64,000 nucleotides of DNA. It comes from Diplocarpon mali. Its lineage: Eukaryota > Ascomycota > Leotiomycetes > Helotiales > Drepanopezizaceae. Position 1 is the stretch's first letter; each line of letters begins with the position of its first letter. This document shows positions 57,201 to 64,000 of this stretch, one piece after another. Position numbers and translations under genes: made by a program. The stretch spans positions 1-64,000 of the forward strand of contig JAENRP010000180.1 of the NCBI GenBank assembly GCA_024741835.1, read 5' to 3'. The notes below the pieces were generated by a model. It was not told the DNA's origin. It saw nothing but the letters and a program-made list of their open reading frames with translations, and searched no databases.

Positions 57201-57554
57201 GGTATCCCACCCGTTTTTGGAGATATTTCGCAGAAGACATGACTTCGAGGACATGAAATGACGCCCATGACATATCGTGACCAAACATTTCGAGGTAGAC
57301 GAGCTTTAACAAAGCAGTCGCCTTTAGGTCTGCACCATCCCGTCAATACGGACCTCTCCAATTGCTGACAATCACTGACCCATGTCCTGCCCTCGAATTT
57401 CGGCGCGACATTCTTTCAGGCTGTTTTGAATGTATTCTTTTTCGTTACCCTTGTGATTCCGTAGACCACGAATGAGGTCGTAAAGAGATTTCTCGAACCT
57501 GCAAGCCTTTTAGAATCGCAGTATATTTGAGGATACCCATGGATTATCGTACAT
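54213..57554 (-). CDS. APL5: AP-3 adaptor complex delta subunit (Apl5)
   Basis: Exons are 57554-57553 (AT only), 57498-57380, 57329-57133, 57083-56700, 56652-56424 and 56377-54213. Introns of 54, 50, 49, 47 and 46 nt are all phase-consistent and give 1,031 residues. The adaptin head begins MFEKSLYDLIRGLRNHKGNE, followed by EIRGQDMDLKATALLKLVYLEM, FGHDMSWASFHVLEVMSS, HSHPTVRKKTIVTLYRL and DDANLKYVALLAFNKIV, all diagnostic of AP-3 delta. AP-3 carries cargo such as alkaline phosphatase from the Golgi directly to the vacuole. The C-terminal third is a hydrophilic hinge with three Lys runs. The start codon is split by the first intron (AT^G); without it there is no ATG in frame. The gene is head to head with EMC2. 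Confidence 0.95.
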
Positions 57555-57906
57555 CTTGACGACGCCTTCAAGTTCCGAGTTCTAGGGTTGGAAGGGCGAG
57601 CGCAACACTTCTGGGGATTTCTCATGGCATGATTGAGCAGCAAAAGCCCACTAGAATCGTTTCTGGGCGGCGATAACAGGATTCAAGAGGCGCGTGTGAG
57701 CCATCTTGAGAAATGCAAGTCCCCCACCAAAGAAGCACGTCAAGATAAAGGCGGCCTGGCTTTTCTCCTAAAGCGGCAACACCCACCAGCCTTAGAGGTC
57801 TGAGAGAGTCAAGGCAGCTTGCCAAATCACACATTACAGCTGATAGGACTTTCTCACGATAGCCTGCCTCATCAGTACGGCCTGTTACCTCGAATCTAAT
57901 CACAGC
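57555..57906. promoter_or_regulatory. Bidirectional promoter of AP-3 delta and EMC2
   Basis: 352 bp between the divergent start codons. Both products act in the endomembrane system, so shared expression would make sense, but no motif is identified. Confidence 0.45.
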
Positions 57907-59027
57907 ATGTCATCCTCTCTGCTGCACCCTCCTGCACATTTGCCACCGGCCGTGGCCCTACGGCTATCACAGCAGGCCCCGGCTCTGCTACAGAGCATCC
58001 CCTCGTCAATCTCATCGTATTCTATCAGCTCTCTGTGGTCCGCTGCGGAATCCCCTGAGCTGTGGACAACCTATGAAAACCTCATGCTGTCCTGCTTGCG
58101 AACCGGGGATGAAGAGAGCGCACATCTGTGCCTCCAGCGGTTGACGCAACGGTTTGGCGCACACAACGAGAGGTTAATGGCGTTGAGAGGGATATTTGAG
58201 GAGGCCCGAGCCGATGACGATGCCACGCTCAAGAACATACTGAAGGAATACGAAAATATCCTGGCAGAAAATCCCGAAAACATGGTAACCAGCCAAGGCC
58301 TCGTTCACCTTACTGTGCTAATATTCGCAGCCTGTCTCGAAGCGCAGAATCGCGCTCCTGAAATCCCTCGATAAAGTGCCCGAGGCCATTGGTGCTCTTA
58401 ATCAGTTCTTAGATTCTTCGCCTACAGACGCAGAAGCTTGGGCTGAGCTGGCGGATCTATACCTGTCCCAGGGGCTGTATCAGCAAGCTATATTTGCTTT
58501 GGAAGAGGTCCTGCTGGTGGCTCCCTTCGCGTGGAACGTCAGTGCAACGTTGTATAAATATCACGAAACGAATTCTGACTGCGAGAATAGATTCATGCGC
58601 GCCTCGGCGAGGTCCAGTACATGGCAGCTGTCGCTGGGGAAGTTGGATCCGACAAACATCTCGCCGAAGCTTTCCGAAGATTCTGCAGGAGCATCGAACT
58701 GTGCGATGATTATCTTCGGGGGTATTATGGACTTAAGCTGGTAGGTGTGTCCAGGTCCCAGGCCAAGTCCCTCCTAACAAATCACAGACAACGACACGAC
58801 TTTTGACCAACCACTCCCTGGGAGGCCGACAGTCGAAAGCGGATTCAGGAGTGCCACCACCAGACATGAAGACTGTGGAACGTCTGAATGAGATGGCCAC
58901 GGCTAAACTCTCAGAGATAGTGCGCAGGAGCGTGGCAGGCGAAGCAGGATGGAGTGGTTTTGACGAGGCTGAACTAATTGCTGCCAAAGCATTACTGGAC
59001 TCCGAAGCTGCCAAGATCACTCGCTGA
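57907..59027 (+). CDS. EMC2: ER membrane protein complex subunit 2 (EMC2)
   Basis: Exons are 57907-58284, 58331-58537, 58591-58740 and 58788-59027 (introns 46, 53 and 47 nt), giving 324 residues, usual for fungal EMC2. TPR units are visible: ELWTTYENLMLSCLRTGDEESAHLCLQRL, then KRRIALLKSLDKVPEAIGALNQFLDSSPTDAEAWAELADLYLSQGLYQQAIFALEEVLL, HARLGEVQYMAAV and FCRSIELCDDYLRGYYGLKL. This last block is the best EMC2 signature. EMC2 is a soluble TPR scaffold of the EMC insertase, which places tail-anchored and multipass proteins in the ER membrane. The N-terminal Ser/Pro-rich 30 residues are variable. Confidence 0.95.
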
Positions 59028-61426
59028 ACTGCGAGGCCCAGCTTAGTTGAAGACGTAAAGTATCGATTTCGACGAATCATCGGCCCGGTTCAGGAACGAT
59101 TTTACCTTGGGGGGGAGGGGGTTCGCCCTCGGTCCTCTCCACGATGGTGCTCCCGGTATCGACATCCTGACTATTCTTGAGGCTGTCATTTTGAGTTTTG
59201 AGATGCGACGTAGAGGTGGTACCGAACTATGCAAGGAACGGCTTGTTCATTGCCACTTTCCGAGGTATCGTGGTCAGATCTGCGTGGGGCGTTGTGGGTT
59301 TGTGGCGGCTCAATGCTGTTCAGCGATGCCCAATTCCGTATTCCTGCATCAAATTTTCGTGCATCAGCCTCCGGCGGGACCACGATGATCCATCGTGTCG
59401 TGGCACCGCTGAGAACGATTCGGGAGCGTCGGACTAGCGAATCATCACGACGGCGATGGAATTAGGCGCATTTGAAAGTGGATGATTCGGTGCCCAACTG
59501 TTTTACGAGGAGCGGTGACGGAGATTGACGGGATTTGCTCTTGACTCGAGAGGCTCTGGCATCTCGGGACTGGCCGGCGAAAAGCGGGCATGCTCTTGGG
59601 GGATGACTCTTCGTGACAACACGGGTGCTTGGTTTGCGCAGAGGCCTGCTAGGACACTGTACATGTATATAGAGGTATATATAAATGACAATGGCCTTGG
59701 ACAGGCTTGCCACATGACAGCCGATGATCCCGATTGCCTCACATTCCTCCCGACCGACCGACTCCCAGACAATTCCCCTTCCAGCGGCCGCAGAATCTGC
59801 AGCTCTCATCCCACCGACCTCCCATTCCCCTCATCAACGCATTATGAAGCATCGCCACTATCCAACATATCACATGCTCACCAGAAAAAAACCGCTCAAC
59901 GACTGAGGGGAATTCAGGAGATCCCAGCCCCGAGCTGCACACATCTTGCCTCTAGTAGTTCTCAGCCATCAACCCTTGGACTGGTGTTCACGTCCGAGGT
60001 GAATATTCCTCTGCTCTGTCGGAGTTGAGGAGCGCAGACCACATAGCGCCAACGTGGGTCAGCCTGCGTTTACGGTACTACCCGCCGTCATTGGGTCTCA
60101 AAGCAAGGAGGCCACGGCAACAAACGGATAACAGGTCGCCCCCGGCAACAGAGGTTTTGAGCCATAGACAAACAGTCAACAAGCACATTACCTCCCTCAG
60201 GTAAGGTCGGTCTCATACCACGCCACGGCAGGAAACAAATACAGTCGTCCGGCCCCCGCATCGCATCGCCATTGACAACTTCAACCCCATCGCATCGCAT
60301 CGAAAACTCCAACCCCATCGCCCATCGCCCTCGTCTCTCCTCCCCCCCCACCTCGGACGAATTCTTCCTCCACCCTCCTCCAACACCAAGCCCTGTCGCA
60401 GAAGGCCGGCCCTTGAGTTTCGGATCCTGCCTAGGCAAAGTCTTGGACACGTCCAGGTTCCACTCTGACAGGTACGCTCATACTGCGCTTCCCTTTCCTA
60501 TTCTTTTGACTTCCTCGCCGGCACCTGTTTGGGCGTGATGGCGCAATGGTTCGTGTTTGATCGGCCTGCATCATCAGCCTCGGGGGAGAGAGGCCGACTG
60601 ATGGGTGCGGGATGGCACGCAAGGCCGGGACATGATGGGATGAAGTGCATTGGACATGACGAGCTTCGACAACATGGATGAGCAGAGAAATGTGGAAGTG
60701 TGGATGCATTTGTGCCTGGGCGTGGGCCGCTGGGCCAATCCGTATTTACGCCTGCTCCCCTGCTTCCTCCGACTGCCCTGGTGTTGGGCCCAAATGGAAT
60801 GAATGGAATGGAAGGGTCTCCACTCCTGAAGTTTGCGCTAACATTTGACCCCCCTCCTTCAGCAACGACCTAAAACAAATTTACTCTGCGAAACCGCATG
60901 CACTTGTTGCTCCCACTCATCTCTCATCTGGTCTCGCGCAACCTTCCACCGGCCTCCCACAAACGAACCTACCTGCGCCATTCCTATCGCCCATCGCCGT
61001 CGTCATCGCCTTCGTCATCGCCATCGCCATCGCTGTCCTCGTCGCTGTCCTCCTCTCCCCAACCCCGCAATCGGCTTCCTTGATCAGACGCTCCGTGCGA
61101 TCCGGCTCAGGTGTCAGTCGCATCGCACTTGTGCGTCACAGCTGCCCACGCCCCATCAGCGCCGTTTGCCTCGGAACAGCCCGCTATCATTCCATCTGTT
61201 CCAAATCAACAACCCTACAAGCGCCAACGACCCTACACCTACATTCACGTCAAACCTCCCAGATCGACGGTTCGTCGCCATCTATCCGCTGTTGAAGGAG
61301 AGATCGGATTTCGTGCGGCTGCACTAGGGCACATCCCTCGTCCCAAAACCCTTTTCAGGAAATCTCCACTCCGGCTCTCTCTGGTAGAAGCCGCGAGCGA
61401 GAGATACATCCTGATCAGGATTCCCG
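59028..61426. other. Intergenic, low-complexity stretches, no supported gene
   Basis: 2.4 kb between EMC2 and the ULD gene. It is C/T-rich toward the right, with hexanucleotide-like CATCGC runs at about 60264-60330 and 60985-61055. These probably lie in the promoter and 5' leader of the next gene. Open frames up to 167 codons (59525-60028) reflect biased composition and have no recognised domain. Confidence 0.45.
60985..61055. repeat. CATCGC/CATCGT microsatellite
   Basis: Imperfect tandem hexanucleotide run of CATCGC, CGTCAT and CTGTCC variants, with a similar shorter tract at 60264-60330. Both lie upstream of the ULD gene. Confidence 0.65.
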
Positions 61427-64000
61427 ATGCGTAAGCCTTCTTCCTCCAATTGTACCACCCCACCTTGAATCAATGCTAAGCATCTGCCACAGCCCCCAGA
61501 ACTACAATTACAATCGACTCTCAGCACTCTCCTACTGCCAGCTCTCGATCAGACTCCCGGTCGAATTCTTTCACCGACGAAGAGGGATCATCAGGTACCG
61601 GCGTCCACGTCCCCTCACATGTCGGTAGCAACGATTATTCTGACCCTTTAGACGAGTCTTGGGATCCAGTCTACTCCGACGAGATCGAGCCTTCGGAGTC
61701 GGCCTCACGCCCGGCCTCACGCCCCCGAACAGGTGCAAGATATAGGACGAGTGAGAGTCGACCACCTCTCGCCTCGCGAGCTCCAGTTCGCAGAAACACG
61801 ACCAACGAGCGAGAATCTCGCCGACCGCCCGTCTCCCGCGTTCACCGGCAACCAGTGCCGGCACCACCGTCAAGCGTGGACCCCCAAGAAGACTTTCCGG
61901 GCTATGGCCGAGGCTACCCTGCACCACAATCCGGGCCGTATGGTGTGAGGGGGCCTCAGCCAGGCTATGCACCGAGTTCCTACTCCGTCCCGGGCGGAGG
62001 AGGGTATGCGCCTCCGTTTGGAGGAGCACCTCCCCAAGGCGCCTTGACGCATTACGGAGGACCGGGTGGGTACCCATACCCCCCACAAAACCCCTTCTCT
62101 CCACAGCCACCCCCCACGCCTGGCGGAGCTGGTTACTTCAATGGGAATCATCACCCGATGTCGAGCCACAGCTCTCCAGCTCCATACAATGGCCATGATA
62201 TGGTGCCGCACCCACAATACAACAACTTCGGTGCTGGCTATCCCCCAAACCCGTATCAACAAATTGCCCCCCCTCAACACCAGCAGCAGTACATGCCGCA
62301 TCATCCTCACTGGCCACCCAGTGACCACGTTTCCGCTGCCGGTACACCGCAACTAGATCCCGAGACCGAGAAGAAGCTCGCGGTGCTCGATGTCATGATG
62401 AAGCAGCAGCAACTCGACAGGGAAAAGGCAGAAAGAGAGGAAGCGGAGCAGCGGGCGAGAGAGGAGCGGGCTCGGCAAGAAGAAGCTGCTGCAAAGAGAG
62501 CTGCCGAAGAACGGGCAGCTTGGGAGAAGAAGATGGAAGATGAGAAGCAGGCTGCCCTCGCAGCTTACGAGGCGTCTCAGAAGGCTGCTGCCGAAGCTAG
62601 AGCTATTGCCGAGAAGAAGGCCGCCGAAGAAAAAGCTGCCTGGGAGAAGAAACTCGAGGAGGAAAAAAGACAAACGCTTCTCAGCTATGAAGCAGCACAA
62701 AAAGCAGCCGCCGAAGCGACAGCTGCTGCTGAAAAGAAAGCTGCAGAAGAAAAGGCTGCTTGGGAACGCAAATTGGAGGAGGAGAAGCGCCAAACGCTAC
62801 TGAATTACGAAGCTGCTCAAAAGAAGGCGGCTGACGACCAAGCGGCGGCAGCCAAAAAAGCAGCAGAGGAGAAGGCTCAATGGGAGAGGAAGCTCGAAGA
62901 GGAGAAGAAGATCGCGTTGCTGAACTACGAGGCTGCACAAAAAGCTGCAATGGAGGCGGCTGCAGAGACTGCGAAGAAGCTCGCCGACGAAAAAGCTGCA
63001 TGGGAAAAGAAGCTCAAGGAGGAGCGAGAACAGGCCATGGCCAAGGGTGTCGAAAATGCCAAGAAGGCGGCTGCTGCCGAGGCAAAGAAGGCAGAGGAGA
63101 AGGCTGCTGAGGAGCAGGCAAAGGCTGATGCTGCTGCCGAGCTTGCCAAAGTCAAAGCAGAGGCCGCTGCTGAGGCTGCGAAGGCGAAGGAGGAGGCCGC
63201 CAAGTTGAGGAAGGAGGCGGAGGACAACGAGGCAAAGTTGAAGAAAGAAGCAGCAGACGCTTTGGCGAAAGCATTGTGCCCGCCTCCAGAAGACAAGAAG
63301 AAGCCGATTCGGTTCAAGGATGCGGTGGGAAGAAAGTTCAGTTTCCCTTTCCATCTGTGTGCGACTTGGCAAGTAAGTAAAAAATCCTCCGCTTCCACAT
63401 CATGCACTGACGAGTTCTAGGGCATGGAAGAATTAATCAAGCAGGCCTTCCTGCATGTTGAAATCATCGGCCCTCACGTTCAGCACGGCCATTACGACCT
63501 GATCGGTCCAAATGGGGAAATCATCCTCCCGCAAGTCTGGGAAACGATGATTGAACCAGATTGGGCCGTGACAATGCACATGTGGCCGATGCCTGAGCCA
63601 AAAAGCCCTCCCGAGGGCGACAACGTCGGCCCACCCCCGGGCCATCACTTTCACCCGGGAGAGAGGCCACGAAGCAGCCACCGACCCGGTGGCGTCGGTG
63701 GTCGCGGCCCTCCCCCAGGATCTAGGAGCAGTGCTGCCGGGCCCGTCCCCCCGCCTCCACCCCCCGGCTGGCAGAGTGGCCAAGCGTCAGCTCCTCGATC
63801 CGGCGGTCACCCCCGAGATCACCGCCCTGGCGGCGCCCCTGTCATGGTCGTCAAGCCTGGTTCCCCTCCGCCTAAGAAGAAAAAACCAGAGGCTAAAGGA
63901 TTGATGAATTGGATGGCCGGGAAGCCCGCTAAGCCGTCGGGAAAAGGTAGGTACCAGAATACAAGCCGGATCCTCTTGAAGCAACTTGCTGACCACAAAC
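61427..64000 (+). CDS. Coiled-coil protein with C-terminal ubiquitin-like (ULD_2-type) domain, 3' partial
   Basis: Exons are 61427-61430 (ATGC), 61493-63372, 63421-63946 and at least one more beyond the window, since a GTAGGT donor follows at 63947. The first 62-nt intron has a TGCTAAGC branch site. The protein begins MPPRTTITID, then a Ser/Arg-rich part, and a Pro/Gly/Tyr/Gln-rich disordered part (about residues 145-305). From about 305 to 590 there is a long charged Ala/Glu/Lys helix containing five 40-residue repeats. Then comes PIRFKDAVGRKFSFPFHLCATWQGMEELIKQAFLHVEIIGPHVQHGHYDLIGPNGEIILPQVWE, the fungal ubiquitin-like fold usually found in ascomycete proteins of unknown function. A Pro-rich tail with WPMPEP follows. 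The role is unknown. Confidence 0.78.
62515..63060 (+). repeat. Five-copy 120-bp coding repeat (40-residue unit)
   Basis: Trp codons at 62521, 62641, 62761, 62881 and 63001 are spaced exactly 120 bp. Each starts a 40-residue unit of the form A-x-W-E-(K/R)-K-(L/M)-E-x-E-K...Y-E-A-(A/S)-Q-K. The last unit is degenerate and lacks the YEA part. The repeats sit inside the helical section of the ULD protein. Confidence 0.9.

Noticed and set aside
61571..62110. Minus-strand 179-codon frame, and similar long frames antisense to the ULD gene (62353-63407)
   Set aside because: They are shadows of the compositionally biased coding strand (Ala/Glu/Lys repeats give long open antisense frames).
1..64000. 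tRNA, rRNA, CRISPR or bacterial-type features
   Set aside because: No A/B-box pairs with clover-leaf potential, rRNA blocks or regularly spaced repeats were found by eye; the window is eukaryotic.

Overview
The window comes from a filamentous ascomycete (Pezizomycotina). The genes carry very short introns, about 46-66 nt, with GTANGT donors, CTRAC/CTAAT-like branch points and YAG acceptors. The gene families are typically fungal (2EXR proteins, fungal ULD-type protein, GPI-anchored Ser/Thr-rich wall protein, Cym1, Ysy6, Apl5). A decayed Ty1/copia element at the left end has Trp codons turned into TAG or TAA, which looks like RIP mutation. The class cannot be fixed from sequence alone. A run of 98 Ns (46283-46380) and one further N (47795) are assembly gaps.

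Layout. 1-1250: decayed copia element in AT-rich DNA. 1.6-4.3 kb: CobW-type zinc/metal GTPase and a GPI-anchored wall protein. 5.6-12.3 kb: NAT9-like acetyltransferase (-), a 2EXR-like protein (+), a nitronate monooxygenase (-) and RNA polymerase II subunit RPB11 (+). 13.7-15.5 kb: RING-H2 protein (-). 15.5-22.3 kb is a gene-poor stretch with no recognisable gene. 22.3-27.8 kb: vacuolar amino-acid transporter (Avt3/4 type) and the DNA polymerase delta B subunit. 30.1-34.6 kb: LSM5 (six exons), a DEDDy 3'-5' exonuclease and ornithine decarboxylase. 36.9-46.2 kb: Cym1 presequence protease, taxilin, a second 2EXR protein and an unrecognised 434-residue protein. 46.5-49.1 kb: second nitronate monooxygenase and a wrecked MFS (siderophore-type) transporter containing a 16-bp minisatellite. 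50.5-59.0 kb: a dense housekeeping block with a small mitochondrial membrane protein, Ysy6/RAMP4, a SMAP-domain protein, AP-3 delta (Apl5) and EMC2. 61.4 kb to the end: a coiled-coil/ULD protein that runs off the right edge.

Most genes are unlinked housekeeping functions: transcription, replication, mRNA decay or splicing, polyamine synthesis, mitochondrial proteolysis and ER/vacuole traffic. I see no biosynthetic cluster, CRISPR or defence island. The most notable pattern is that several genes have introns cutting at or just after the start codon: AP-3 delta (AT^G), Ysy6 (ATG^), the ULD protein (ATGC^), and two more with 14- and 17-nt first coding exons. The other standouts are a five-copy, exactly 120-bp coding repeat in the ULD protein and the minisatellite-disrupted transporter. 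Exon boundaries were worked out by hand from splice signals, reading phase and protein family knowledge. No search or transcript data was available.
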